Assembly (NCBI GenBank): GCA_944372575.1
Contig: CALVZS010000006.1
Location: 19,028-83,027, forward strand
DNA: 64,000 nt
DNA from: an uncultured Clostridia bacterium
GTDB taxonomy: Bacteria > Bacillota > Clostridia > Christensenellales > Borkfalkiaceae
Reading direction: 5' to 3'
A program made the translations under genes and the position numbers. The notes below the pieces were generated by a model, which saw nothing but the letters and a program-made list of their open reading frames with translations, was not told where the DNA came from and did not search any database. Below, one piece after another: positions 9,019 through 17,335 of the stretch; the stretch's first letter is position 1; each line of letters opens with the position of its first letter.

Positions 9019-9875
9019 TCGTATCTGAGACACATGCGTTCGATGCGCCCTGCGCCCTGCTTCTGGGCGGGTTCGATGGGCTGCACCGCGGACACGGCGC
9101 CTTGCTCGATCGTGCAAGGGAGACGGGGCTGCCCGTGGGGATCACGTCCATTCTGGGCGGCAAGGCGGGCGGGGAGCTGTTCACGCGCGCCGAGCGGCGC
9201 TGCCTGTTCGAGAGGGCGGGCGCTGCGTTCTGCATGGAGTTCGACTTTGATGAACGCTTCCGGGACACTTCTCCCGAGGAGTTTTTGCGGAACCTGTTTG
9301 CACGGCTGCCGGTGCGCGCCCTCTTTTGCGGCGAGGATTTTCGCTTCGGCAGGGGGGCTGCGGGAACGCCGGCGCTTGCGAAGGCGCTTGCGCCCTGCCC
9401 CGTCACGGTGCTTCCGCTCGCAGAGGCGGGCGGGGAAAAGATCGCCACCTCCCGCATCAAGCGCATGGTCGCGGACGGGGACATGCCAAGGGCGAACGCG
9501 CTGCTGCTCTCGCCCTATTTTCTTGCGGGACAGGTGGAACACGGCCGCCATGTCGGGGGGCCTGTGCTGGGCTTCCCCACGGTGAACCTTTCCCTTCCTC
9601 CCGAAAAGATTCTGCCCGCAGAGGGCGTGTACGCGGGGCGCGTACAGACGGACGCGGGGGAGTATCCCGCCGTCATCAACATCGGCGCCCGTCCCACTTT
9701 CGGCGTGGCGGAAAAAAAGGCGGAGGCGTATCTGGACGGCTTTTCGGGCGATCTGTACGGCACGCAGGTGCGCGTGCTGCCCGCGCGCTTTCTGCGCCCC
9801 GTCATGAAGTTTGAAAACGTTGCCGCGCTGCGTGCGCAGCTGGAACGGGATAAGGAGGCGCTCAATGTGCCATAA
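9012..9875 (+). CDS. ribF: Bifunctional riboflavin kinase/FMN adenylyltransferase
   Basis: RibF makes FMN and FAD from riboflavin. The N-terminal nucleotidyltransferase domain starts with GGFDGLHRGH (19-28) and includes an ATSRIKRMVADGD segment equivalent to the ISSTxIR motif. The C-terminal flavokinase domain begins near residue 175 (HGRHVGGPVLGFPTVNL). The length (287) is a little short but complete. I chose ATG 9012 since the longer frame upstream lies inside truB. The end overlaps the next gene by 11 bases. Confidence 0.94.
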   Translation: MLIVSETHAFDAPCALLLGGFDGLHRGHGALLDRARETGLPVGITSILGGKAGGELFTRAERRCLFERAGAAFCMEFDFDERFRDTSPEEFLRNLFARLPVRALFCGEDFRFGRGAAGTPALAKALAPCPVTVLPLAEAGGEKIATSRIKRMVADGDMPRANALLLSPYFLAGQVEHGRHVGGPVLGFPTVNLSLPPEKILPAEGVYAGRVQTDAGEYPAVINIGARPTFGVAEKKAEAYLDGFSGDLYGTQVRVLPARFLRPVMKFENVAALRAQLERDKEALNVP

Positions 9876-10500
9876 GCAGCTTCCCGAAGGCTTTGTTCTG
9901 CATGATACGATCGACCTTCAGGGAAACAGGCGGCAGTTTTGGACTGTCAACCTTTTATCGCTTGCGCTTGCCGCAGTATTGGCAGTGGCGGGCGTTTTCA
10001 TCGCGCCGTTCAGCGGATTTTCATCGCGCTTTTCGGACGAGGGATATCTGCTCACACAGGTTCTTCCCGCCTGCCTCACGGGATTGTTCGGCGCTGTCGT
10101 CTATCTCATTGTACATGAGCTGACGCATGGCGCATTCCTGTATGCCTTTACCCGCGTGAGGCCGAAATTCGGTTTTGTCGGATGGGCGGCGTACTGTGGA
10201 AACAGCGCCTACTGCGATAAGCCGCACTACGCCGTTGTGGCGCTTTCGCCCCTTGTCATATGGGGTGCGGTGTTCGGCATTCTCAACGCGTTCTTTCATG
10301 AGGGGATCTGGTTTTGGGCGATCTGGCTTTTGCAGATCATCAATGTCTCGGGGGCATCGGGCGATGTGTTCGTATTCTGCAAGCTGCTTCGCTATCCGAA
10401 AGGCGTCCTTGTCGGCGATACGGGGCTGAAGATGAGCGTCTATGCTCCTGCACGGGAAGAGACAGCGTTTGGCGGGATAAAAAAAGGAGATAACATATGA
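9865..10500 (+). CDS. DUF3267-type membrane metalloprotease-like protein
   Basis: A 211-residue integral membrane protein with four predicted helices (~28-55, ~78-105, ~125-150, ~152-178). The second helix carries a zinc-protease motif, HELTH, in YLIVHELTHGAF, and a later GASGDV segment could supply the third ligand, which is the pattern of DUF3267 proteins related to the site-2 protease fold. The substrate is unknown. It overlaps the end of ribF and its stop overlaps the next start, so it is co-expressed with both. Confidence 0.75.
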   Translation: MCHKQLPEGFVLHDTIDLQGNRRQFWTVNLLSLALAAVLAVAGVFIAPFSGFSSRFSDEGYLLTQVLPACLTGLFGAVVYLIVHELTHGAFLYAFTRVRPKFGFVGWAAYCGNSAYCDKPHYAVVALSPLVIWGAVFGILNAFFHEGIWFWAIWLLQIINVSGASGDVFVFCKLLRYPKGVLVGDTGLKMSVYAPAREETAFGGIKKGDNI

Positions 10501-11345
10501 TCAAATTCGGGCCGAGCGGCAATTCGCAGAGCTTCTATGCGGCGGGTTATGAGCACACCGAGGAGGCCGCCGCCTACGTCAAAGAGATGGGGCTGGACTG
10601 CTTCGAATATTCCTTCGGGCGCGGCGTGCGCATGAGCGCGGAAAAGGCGCACGCCATCGGCGCGGCGTTTGCAAAGGAGGGCGTGGAGCTCTCCGTCCAT
10701 GCGCCCTACTTCATCAATTTTGCCAATCCGGACGACGAGATGGCGGCAAAGTCCTACGGCTATGTTCTGGACAGCGCAAAGATGGTGCGCGAGATGGGGG
10801 GCAGACGCATCGTCTTTCACCCCGCCGCGCAGGGAAAGGATGCGCGCGAGATCGCCGTCGCCCGCGCCGAGGACAGGCTGAAAGTCCTGCGCGACTATAT
10901 CTATCTCAACGGATTGCAGGATCTCATGTTCTGCCCCGAGACGATGGGCAAACTCGCCCAGATCGGGACGGTGGAGGAGATCGCCCGCTTCTGCCTTGTG
11001 GACGAGGTGTTCACCCCCTGCGTGGACTTCGGACACGTCAACGCGCGCGAACAGGGGAGCCTCAAGACGGAGGCGGACTACCGCCGCCTGCTTGAATATC
11101 TCCTCGAGAAGCTGGGCTATGCGCGCATGAAGCACTTCCACGTGCATTTCTCCAAGATCATGTACGGGGCGAAGGGGGAGATCAAGCACCTCACCTTTGC
11201 GGACGAGGTGTACGGCCCCGAGTTCGAGCCGCTCGCACGGGTGCTGCACGAACTCAGACTGGAGCCGTACATCGTCAGCGAATCGGACGGCACGCAGGCG
11301 GAGGACGCCCTCGCCATGAAGCGCATCTACGAGGCGGTTGCGTAA
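10497..11345 (+). CDS. Endonuclease IV-like TIM-barrel protein (AP endonuclease family 2)
   Basis: The 282-residue protein has the family order of endonuclease IV: an early S-V-H-A-P-Y strand (LSVHAPYFINFAN), RRIVFHPA, FCPETMGK, CVDFGHVNA and MKHFHVHFSK, in which His, Glu and Asp residues form a trinuclear metal site. True Nfo proteins cut at abasic sites; related xylose-isomerase-like proteins act on sugars. The HVHFS and PETMGK segments favour the Nfo side. It is coupled by ATGA to the DUF3267 gene and ends before a fresh promoter. Confidence 0.8.
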   Translation: MIKFGPSGNSQSFYAAGYEHTEEAAAYVKEMGLDCFEYSFGRGVRMSAEKAHAIGAAFAKEGVELSVHAPYFINFANPDDEMAAKSYGYVLDSAKMVREMGGRRIVFHPAAQGKDAREIAVARAEDRLKVLRDYIYLNGLQDLMFCPETMGKLAQIGTVEEIARFCLVDEVFTPCVDFGHVNAREQGSLKTEADYRRLLEYLLEKLGYARMKHFHVHFSKIMYGAKGEIKHLTFADEVYGPEFEPLARVLHELRLEPYIVSESDGTQAEDALAMKRIYEAVA

Positions 11346-11381
11346 ATTTCGCGCTTCTCCGTGCGGAACGCGTAAAAAATA

Positions 11382-11410
11382 TTGACTTGAAGGCGGCATT
11401 TTGCTATAAT
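11382..11410 (+). promoter_or_regulatory. Strong promoter of the M24 peptidase gene, likely giving a leaderless mRNA
   Basis: TTGACT (11382-11387), 17-base spacer, TATAAT (11405-11410). The ATG of the next gene begins six bases after the -10 box, so transcription should start at or within a base or two of the ATG. No Shine-Dalgarno sequence can fit between them. Confidence 0.8.
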
Positions 11411-11416
11411 AAAATC

Positions 11417-12472
11417 ATGGAAGCGGAAAAACTGCGGCGCATCGTCGCCGCAAGCGGCGCGGACGCGCTCTTTCTGGAGCAGGACTTTCTGCGCCGGTAC
11501 GTGACGGGTTTTTATTCGACGGACGGCTATGTGGTGGCCGATCAGAGCGGCTGCACCTTCTTTGCCGATCCGCGCTATTTTGAAGCGGCGAGCGCGCAGC
11601 TCGCGGGCAGCTTCGTCAGGGTGGAACCGGGCGCGTTCGATGCCGCTGTGGCCCGTCTACAGGGATATAAGACGCTGGGCGTTCCCTTCCCCTTCATCAG
11701 CCGCGCCGCGTGCGCAAGGCTGGAGGAGCGCGGCTTTGCCCTTGCGGACTGTATGCCCGCCCTCAGGGAGGCGATGAAGGTCAAGACGGCGGACGAGCTG
11801 GAAAAGATCGCCCGCGCCTGCGACATCGCCGAGGAGGGCCTGCTCGCCACCCTTCCCCGCCTGAAGGAGGGGATGACGGAGCGCGAGGCTGCCGCCGTAC
11901 TCGAATACGAGATGCGGATGCGCGGCGCGGACGGCACGTCGTTTGAGACGATCGTCGCCTTCGGCGCGGGTTCCAGCGTTCCCCATCACGAGACGGGGGA
12001 TACCGCGCTTAAACTCGGCGATGTGGTACTCATCGACTACGGCTGTAAGGTGGAGGGGTACTGTTCGGACTGCACGCGCACCTTCCTCTTCGGCGACGAC
12101 GGCAGGCACGAGGACTTCAAGGCGCACTACGCGCTCGTCCTTAAGGCGCACGAGCTGGTCAAGGAGATGCTCGTCTCCGGCATGACGGGGCGGGAGGCGG
12201 ACGAGATCGCCCGCGGCTGCTTCCGTGAGGCGGGGCTGGACAAGTATTTCACCCATTCGCTCGGCCACGGCATCGGGCTGCAGATCCACGAATATCCGCT
12301 GCTCTCCCCGCGCGGCGAGGAGGTGCTCGCCGACGGCATGGTGTTCTCCGACGAGCCGGGGCTGTACTTTGAAGGAAAGTACGGCATCCGCATCGAGGAC
12401 AGTGTATGCCTGAAGGACGGGAAGGCGGTGTCCTTCATGCACAAGGTTCCCCGCGAACTCATCATTCTGTAA
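11417..12472 (+). CDS. M24 family Xaa-Pro aminopeptidase
   Basis: A cytosolic dinuclear-metal aminopeptidase that removes N-terminal residues ahead of proline. The 351 residues hold a creatinase-type N-terminal domain (~1-120) and the pita-bread catalytic domain. The metal ligands appear in order: Asp in VLIDYG, Asp in SDCTRTF, His in HSLGHGIGLQIHEYP, Glu in DEPGLYFEG and Glu in IRIEDSV. The start at 11417 is fixed by the promoter: earlier in-frame codons lie inside the promoter itself. efp follows after 31 bases, which is the common pepQ/P-efp pairing. Confidence 0.92.
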   Translation: MEAEKLRRIVAASGADALFLEQDFLRRYVTGFYSTDGYVVADQSGCTFFADPRYFEAASAQLAGSFVRVEPGAFDAAVARLQGYKTLGVPFPFISRAACARLEERGFALADCMPALREAMKVKTADELEKIARACDIAEEGLLATLPRLKEGMTEREAAAVLEYEMRMRGADGTSFETIVAFGAGSSVPHHETGDTALKLGDVVLIDYGCKVEGYCSDCTRTFLFGDDGRHEDFKAHYALVLKAHELVKEMLVSGMTGREADEIARGCFREAGLDKYFTHSLGHGIGLQIHEYPLLSPRGEEVLADGMVFSDEPGLYFEGKYGIRIEDSVCLKDGKAVSFMHKVPRELIIL

Positions 12473-12503
12473 ATTATTAGTTACATGACAAGGAGATAGA
12501 TTT

Positions 12504-13067
12504 ATGGCACAGATCATGGCAGGCGATATCCGCAAGGGTACCACGTTCGAGTACAAGAGCGGCGTGTACACGGTCACCGAATTCCAGCACGTCAAGCCCG
12601 GCAAGGGCGCGGCGTTCGTCAGATGCACGCTGAAGAACGTCGTCACGGGGCAGGTGCTCTCGGATGAGACCTTCAACCCCACCGCCAAGCTGGAGACGGC
12701 GCAGGTGGAGACCAAGAAGATGACCTATTCCTATACGGACGGCGAGTTCTACTACTTCATGGACGACGAGTTCAACCTCACGCCCCTCAACTATTCGCAG
12801 GTGGAGGACGCGCTGCGCTATATCCGCGAGAACGACGTGGTCACGGTGAAGTTCCTCTACGGCAACGCATTCAGCGTGGAGCCGGAGAACTTTGTGGAGC
12901 TCAAGGTCATCGAGGCGGAGCCCGGCGTCAGGGGTAACACCGCAACCAATGTCACCAAGGCGGCCAAGGTGGAGACGGGCGCGACCTTCCAGGTTCCCAT
13001 GTTCGTGGAAGAGGGCGATACCATCCGCATCGATACCCGCACGGGCGAGTACATGAGCCGCGTGTAA
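12504..13067 (+). CDS. efp: Elongation factor P
   Basis: EF-P rescues ribosomes stalled at polyproline stretches. It is 187 residues with three OB-like beta barrels. The loop residue that is modified in many bacteria is a lysine, K34 in KPGKGAAF. No EpmA/YeiP-type modifier is seen in the window. AAGGAG stands eight bases or so before ATG 12504. The stop overlaps the dtd start (TAATG). Confidence 0.97.
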   Translation: MAQIMAGDIRKGTTFEYKSGVYTVTEFQHVKPGKGAAFVRCTLKNVVTGQVLSDETFNPTAKLETAQVETKKMTYSYTDGEFYYFMDDEFNLTPLNYSQVEDALRYIRENDVVTVKFLYGNAFSVEPENFVELKVIEAEPGVRGNTATNVTKAAKVETGATFQVPMFVEEGDTIRIDTRTGEYMSRV

Positions 13068-13504
13068 TGAAATTTGTCGCACAGCGCGTGAGCAGGGCAT
13101 CGCTCACGGTGGACGATAAGCCCGTATCCGACATCGGACGCGGGCTTGTCGTCTATTTCGGGGTCAGGGCGGGGGACGGCGAGGCACAGGCGCAGAAGTG
13201 CGCCGAAAAGATCGCCCGTCTGCGCGTGTTCGAAGACGAGGCGGGCAAGATGAATCTGTCCGTCCTCGACGTCGGGGGCGAGGTGTTGCTCGTCTCGCAG
13301 TTCACCCTCTGTGGCGATGCGAGAAAGGGGAACAGGCCCTCCTTTACTGATGCGGAACATCCCGAGCGGGCGGAGGAACTGTATCGGTTCGCCGCACAGA
13401 AACTCACCGAACAGGGCGTTCCGGTCAGGCTGGGCGTGTTCGGCGCGCACATGGTCATTGACCAGGTCAACGACGGCCCCGTGACGATCATATATGAGAC
13501 ATAG
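13067..13504 (+). CDS. dtd: D-aminoacyl-tRNA deacylase
   Basis: DTD hydrolyses D-amino acids (and misacylated glycine) from tRNA. The 145-residue chain carries both signature motifs: SQFTLCGD (77-84) and, near the C-terminus, NDGPVTI containing the cross-subunit Gly-cisPro. It is coupled to efp by a TAATG overlap; both genes serve translation quality. Confidence 0.95.
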   Translation: MKFVAQRVSRASLTVDDKPVSDIGRGLVVYFGVRAGDGEAQAQKCAEKIARLRVFEDEAGKMNLSVLDVGGEVLLVSQFTLCGDARKGNRPSFTDAEHPERAEELYRFAAQKLTEQGVPVRLGVFGAHMVIDQVNDGPVTIIYET

Positions 13505-13681
13505 TTCACACGTCTCTTCAAATTGACGAAAAGAAACGCCGTGAGTGTGAGAGACGCCTGCGGGTACGCCGTAAAGCGGCTTATCGCCTGTTTTCTCTTG
13601 CCGCTGTGTCTGTCCGCAAAAGCTGCGCGGGCGTCAGGGATGCAAGACGAAAATCCGCGTTTGGCGGGAAATAGAAAGACA

Positions 13682-14533
13682 ATGAAAGTACAATATCTTG
13701 GGACGGGGGCGGCGGAAGGCGTCCCCGCGCTGTTCTGCAACTGTGAATACTGCCGCGGTCTGCGCGCGCGTATCGCGCGCGGCGAGGGCGGCAGGGAGGT
13801 GCGCTCGCGCACGCAGGTGCTCCTGGACGGGGAGGTCTCCATCGATTTCCCGCCCGACGCCTTTTATCACATGGCGCGCTTCGGCGCCGACCTCTCGGCG
13901 ATCGGGTATCTGCTCGTCACCCATTCGCACATGGATCACTTCTATGCGCACGATTTCATCCTGCACGGCTACAAGTATGCGCACAAAATGACCGCGCCGC
14001 AGCTCACCGTATTCGGCAATCGGGAGGTGGGCGAGGTCTTTCGCGAGTGTACGCGGCGGGAGATGCGCCCGGACGTCGCCTCCGCCGTCCGCTTTCATAC
14101 GGTAGGGGCGTTTGAGGAGATCGCCTTCGGCGACTGGCGGGCGTATTCCTTCCCCGCGCACCACTCCTCGCGGGAGCCGCTGCTCTGGATGATCGAGCGG
14201 GGGGACAGGCGCGTGCTGCACCTCACCGACACGGGGCGCATTCCGGAGGAGAGCATGGAATTTTTACGCGCGCTGGGCAGACGCGCCGACCTTGTCACGC
14301 TGGACTGCACCTTTTTGTGGGAGGACACCGATCCCTATGCCCGCCACATGAACCTAAAGGAGGCGGCGAATACGGTGGAGCGGCTGACCGATGCAGGGGT
14401 CTGCGATGAAAGGACGGTCAAGGTCATTACGCACTTCTCGCACAACAGCGCCCCCTCCGCGCAGGCGGTGGCGCGTGCGGAGCGGGAATACGGCTTTACG
14501 GCGGCATACGACGGTATGACGGTGGAAATATAA
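13682..14533 (+). CDS. PhnP-like metallo-beta-lactamase-fold hydrolase
   Basis: A 283-residue MBL-fold protein. The start LGTGAAEGVPALFCNCEYC matches the PhnP/phosphoribosyl cyclic phosphodiesterase branch, which has a structural Cys cluster there (C19, C21, C24), and the metal site is HSHMDH (81-86), with later HHSS and TDTGR segments. The substrate is probably a cyclic phosphodiester or phosphodiester, but no phn genes are nearby. I chose ATG 13682. The frame stays open to a TTG at 13523, but the added 53 residues lack family similarity. The 177 bases before it (13505-13681) show no clear promoter. Confidence 0.8.
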   Translation: MKVQYLGTGAAEGVPALFCNCEYCRGLRARIARGEGGREVRSRTQVLLDGEVSIDFPPDAFYHMARFGADLSAIGYLLVTHSHMDHFYAHDFILHGYKYAHKMTAPQLTVFGNREVGEVFRECTRREMRPDVASAVRFHTVGAFEEIAFGDWRAYSFPAHHSSREPLLWMIERGDRRVLHLTDTGRIPEESMEFLRALGRRADLVTLDCTFLWEDTDPYARHMNLKEAANTVERLTDAGVCDERTVKVITHFSHNSAPSAQAVARAEREYGFTAAYDGMTVEI

Positions 14534-14537
14534 GGAT

Positions 14538-15383
14538 ATGAGACAAGATGAGATCGCAAAGACGCTCTTTCTGAGCGATCTGGACGGAACGCTTCTGCGC
14601 TCCGATCAGACGCTGAGCGAATATACCTGTTCGGTCATCGGCCGCCTTGCCGGGGCGGGCGTACATTTTTCCTACGCGACGGCGCGCAGCATCGATACGG
14701 CGGCGCAGGTCACGCGGGGGCTGAACGTCGGGCTGCCCGTCATCGTCCACAACGGCGCCTTCATTCTGGACAGCGTCACCCGCCGCCCGCTCTGGTCGGC
14801 GAAGTTTACGCGGGAGGAGGAGATCGAGGTGTACGGCGCCTTTCTCGACCACGGGCTCTTTCCGCTCACCTATGCCGTCATCGACGGAAAGAACCGCTTT
14901 TCCTATATCAAGCGGCAGTGTTCGCGGGCGCAGTGGGACTTTGTCCTCTCCCGCCTGTGGAGCGCGGAGGATCGCCGCGCGCGGGAGATCTTTGCTCCCG
15001 ATGAGGCATTGGACGGGGACGTGTACTACTTTGCCTGTATCGCGGACGATGAAAAACAGCTCCTGCCCGTCTACAGGCGGCTGCGCAGCCGCTTCCGCTG
15101 CATCTTCTCGCGCGACATCTACACCGATGCGCCCTGGCTGGAGATCATGCCGCAGGGGGTGAGCAAGGCGTCTGCCGCGCAAAAACTCATGCCCCTGCTC
15201 GGCTGTACCCGCCTCGTCTGTTTCGGCGATGCGGAGAACGACGTCTCCATGTTCGAGAGCGCGGACGAGAAGTATGCGGTTGCGAACGCCGTGCCGGAGC
15301 TCAAAAAACTTGCGACCGCCGTCATCGGGGAGAACGACGAGGACGCCGTGGCAAAGTGGCTGGAAGAGCACGTTCTGACTTAA
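14538..15383 (+). CDS. Cof-type HAD-IIB hydrolase
   Basis: A 281-residue sugar-phosphate/nucleotide phosphatase-like protein of HAD class IIB. Motif I is SDLDGTLLRSD, motif III/IV is FGDAENDVSMF, and the C2-type cap lies between them (~85-195). The substrate cannot be predicted from sequence. It starts four bases after the MBL gene and is followed by a terminator hairpin. Confidence 0.9.
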   Translation: MRQDEIAKTLFLSDLDGTLLRSDQTLSEYTCSVIGRLAGAGVHFSYATARSIDTAAQVTRGLNVGLPVIVHNGAFILDSVTRRPLWSAKFTREEEIEVYGAFLDHGLFPLTYAVIDGKNRFSYIKRQCSRAQWDFVLSRLWSAEDRRAREIFAPDEALDGDVYYFACIADDEKQLLPVYRRLRSRFRCIFSRDIYTDAPWLEIMPQGVSKASAAQKLMPLLGCTRLVCFGDAENDVSMFESADEKYAVANAVPELKKLATAVIGENDEDAVAKWLEEHVLT

Positions 15384-15420
15384 AGAAAGCGCCCTGCGGC
15401 AAGCTGCCGCAGGGCGCAAA
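15381..15420 (-). terminator. Terminator between convergent genes
   Basis: A perfect 13-bp stem (15389-15401 with 15405-15417) and a three-base loop. On the minus strand it is followed by TTTCTTTAAG, so it ends the DUF2238-like gene; it can also stop plus-strand readthrough from the HAD gene. Confidence 0.75.
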
Positions 15421-15436
15421 ATGTCACAAACGTATG

Positions 15437-16249
15437 CTATATTTCTGTTCCGTTTTGTCCATCGCCCGGGGCGGGCGCGCCGTCTTTTGACGCGTCTTTG
15501 TCCTGCCCGCCGGACTTTTTCCTGCGCGGAAGGGGCGTGAAAGCGAACGAACGCATCCGCGCGGGCTTTTTCAGGAATGCGATGAAGAGGGGGATAAGGG
15601 TGACGAGGCTGCCGGTAAGGTGCAGGATCATGTCCTCCATGGTATCGAGAATGGCAGTGCCGCGGCGGCTGGAGACGAGGTAGGTGCCGTCCGGGAAGCT
15701 CTCGAGAATGCCCTCCGCCCAGCCCTGTGTGCTGGAAGATGGGTTGATCGTGTCCACAAGAAATTCAAAGACCTCCCAGAGGAACCCCACGGAGAGGGAG
15801 AAAAAGAGGGTGAATAAAATGACGGTGATCACCTTCTGCTTCCCCAGCGGCTGATTGCTTAAAAGAAGGGAGGCAAACCCCAGCCCCACGGCAGCAAACA
15901 GCACGCCCGAGAGGGAGTGCAGCACCATGTCCCACGCGGGGAACACGTCGTACAGCCGCCAGACGTTGGCGACGCAGTTTCCGCAGAACGCGAACACCAT
16001 GCAGCAGATGACGAGGGGGACGCCCGCGCGGAAACGGAACAGCCATTCGGCGAGGAAGATCGCCGAGATGCTTGCAATGCCTATAAAGAAGTGCAGCAGG
16101 CTGTAGGAAAACGCCGTACGTTCCAATGTTCCCGCCTGATAACGTATGATGCAACGGATGAGACCTGCGCAGTTGAGCAGGATGAGTACCGTCCAGACGC
16201 TCAGAAGAAGTATGGTGCGTTTGGACAGAGCCCGTTTTGTACTGTGCAT
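15437..16249 (-). CDS. DUF2238/YjdF-like integral membrane protein
   Basis: A 270-residue membrane protein with about six hydrophobic helices (from ~12 to ~215) and a charged Gly/Lys/Asp-rich cytoplasmic tail. The pattern MVLHSLSG, GFLWEVFEF.VD and QG…DTMEDM is what I know from DUF2238 family proteins, whose function is unknown. The start is ATG at 16249 (minus), preceded by GGAGG; the open frame continues far upstream but that part is a shadow of the patatin gene. It stands alone on the minus strand. Confidence 0.65.
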   Translation of the reverse strand: MHSTKRALSKRTILLLSVWTVLILLNCAGLIRCIIRYQAGTLERTAFSYSLLHFFIGIASISAIFLAEWLFRFRAGVPLVICCMVFAFCGNCVANVWRLYDVFPAWDMVLHSLSGVLFAAVGLGFASLLLSNQPLGKQKVITVILFTLFFSLSVGFLWEVFEFLVDTINPSSSTQGWAEGILESFPDGTYLVSSRRGTAILDTMEDMILHLTGSLVTLIPLFIAFLKKPARMRSFAFTPLPRRKKSGGQDKDASKDGAPAPGDGQNGTEI

Positions 16250-16417
16250 TTCCTTTCCTCCCGCGGCCCTTTCTGCGGGGGCCGGATGTGTAAACAGGAT
16301 AGCAGAACAGCGCGAGTTTGTCAAGACGTGTGCGCGCCGTACTCCGCAATCTTCCCCGTTTCGGAGGCCCGGACGGGGGGAAACGGGCAGAAATGATGCA
16401 AAAATTGCGCCAAGCAG

Positions 16418-16446
16418 TTTACATTTTGCAAAAAAAAGTGTACAAT
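16418..16446 (+). promoter_or_regulatory. Promoter of the patatin–ComEC-like–aro operon
   Basis: TTTACA (16418-16423), 17-base A-rich spacer, TACAAT (16441-16446), followed by GGGAGG and the ATG of the patatin gene 28 bases downstream. Confidence 0.7.
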
Positions 16447-16474
16447 AGACAAAAAACGGCGGGAGGTGCGCACC

Positions 16475-17335
16475 ATGGGATGGCTGGCGGGCATCAGAGC
16501 ATTCTTTGCGCGCAGGCGGCCCGTCATCCTCGGGCTTGCGCTCGGTTCGGGCGGGGCAAAGGGGATGGCGCACCTGGGCGCGCTCAGGGCCTTTGAAGAG
16601 GCCGGGTTCTCCTTTTCCGCAGTGACCGGCTCCTCCATCGGCTCCATCGTGGGCGCGCTGTACTGTATGGGCTTTTCCTGGGCGGACATGACGGGCATCG
16701 TGGAGAGCATCAACAAAAAGGAATTTTCCAAAAACCTGCGTCCGTTTGCGGATATGGCGCCCTTCGAGCGCTTTCTCGGCGGGTACCTGGAGGGGAACAT
16801 TGAGGACTTGCCCCTTCCCTTTGCCGCGTGCGCGACGGACGCCGCCACCAACGAATGCGTTGTGCTGCGCGCGGGCAGGACGGCCAAAGCGCTCACCGCC
16901 TCCGCCGCCATTCCGCCCTTTTTCCGCGGCGTGGAATGGGAGGGCAGAAAGCTCTACGACGGCGCCTTTTCCAATGCCATTCCGGCGGACGTATGCAGGG
17001 AACTGGGTGCGCAGGTGGTGGTGGGCGTCGACCTCTCGGCATTCTCCAAGGCGGAGGAGGACAAGGGGCGCATCGAGCGGCTGCTCGGTTCCGCCATCGG
17101 TGCATTCACGCCCGTCAAAACGCTTGCGGACGCCAAGACGCGCGGCTATCATGCCGCGGACGTCATGCTTCGCCCCAATCTTTACGACTTCCGGGCGACC
17201 GATCTCTCCCGCGCCGCGATGGACGCCATGTTTGAGATCGGCTACCGGGAGGCAAAGGAGCGCCTGCCCGAGATCCGCGCCGCGATCGCGGCGGCGCGCA
17301 GGCGGAAGAGGAAGGGCGGGCGGGAGCGCACATGA
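16475..17335 (+). CDS. Patatin-like phospholipase (RssA/YlbK type)
   Basis: A 286-residue serine acylhydrolase-like protein. It has the oxyanion loop GSGGAKG (24-30), the nucleophile elbow GSSIG with Ser54, and the catalytic Asp in YDGA (D162). Such proteins hydrolyse acyl groups from lipids; the exact substrate is unknown. ATG 16475 is chosen with GGGAGG upstream; a GTG at 16466 is also in frame. The next gene overlaps its stop by ATGA. A second, different patatin lies at 35195. Confidence 0.87.
   Translation: MGWLAGIRAFFARRRPVILGLALGSGGAKGMAHLGALRAFEEAGFSFSAVTGSSIGSIVGALYCMGFSWADMTGIVESINKKEFSKNLRPFADMAPFERFLGGYLEGNIEDLPLPFAACATDAATNECVVLRAGRTAKALTASAAIPPFFRGVEWEGRKLYDGAFSNAIPADVCRELGAQVVVGVDLSAFSKAEEDKGRIERLLGSAIGAFTPVKTLADAKTRGYHAADVMLRPNLYDFRATDLSRAAMDAMFEIGYREAKERLPEIRAAIAAARRRKRKGGRERT

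Noticed and set aside
13505..13560. CGTCTCT/AGAGACG inverted repeat after dtd
   Set aside because: Only 7 bp, distant arms and no T-run or promoter; not above what chance gives in such sequence.
13523..13681. N-terminal extension of the PhnP-like protein with a signal-peptide-like stretch
   Set aside because: No SD at the TTG 13523, the family starts at MKVQYLGTG, and the extension looks like translated intergenic DNA.
15437..17152. 571-residue minus-strand open frame covering the DUF2238-like gene and the patatin
   Set aside because: Only the part from ATG 16249 has an SD and membrane-protein character; the rest mirrors the patatin gene, whose motifs are clear.
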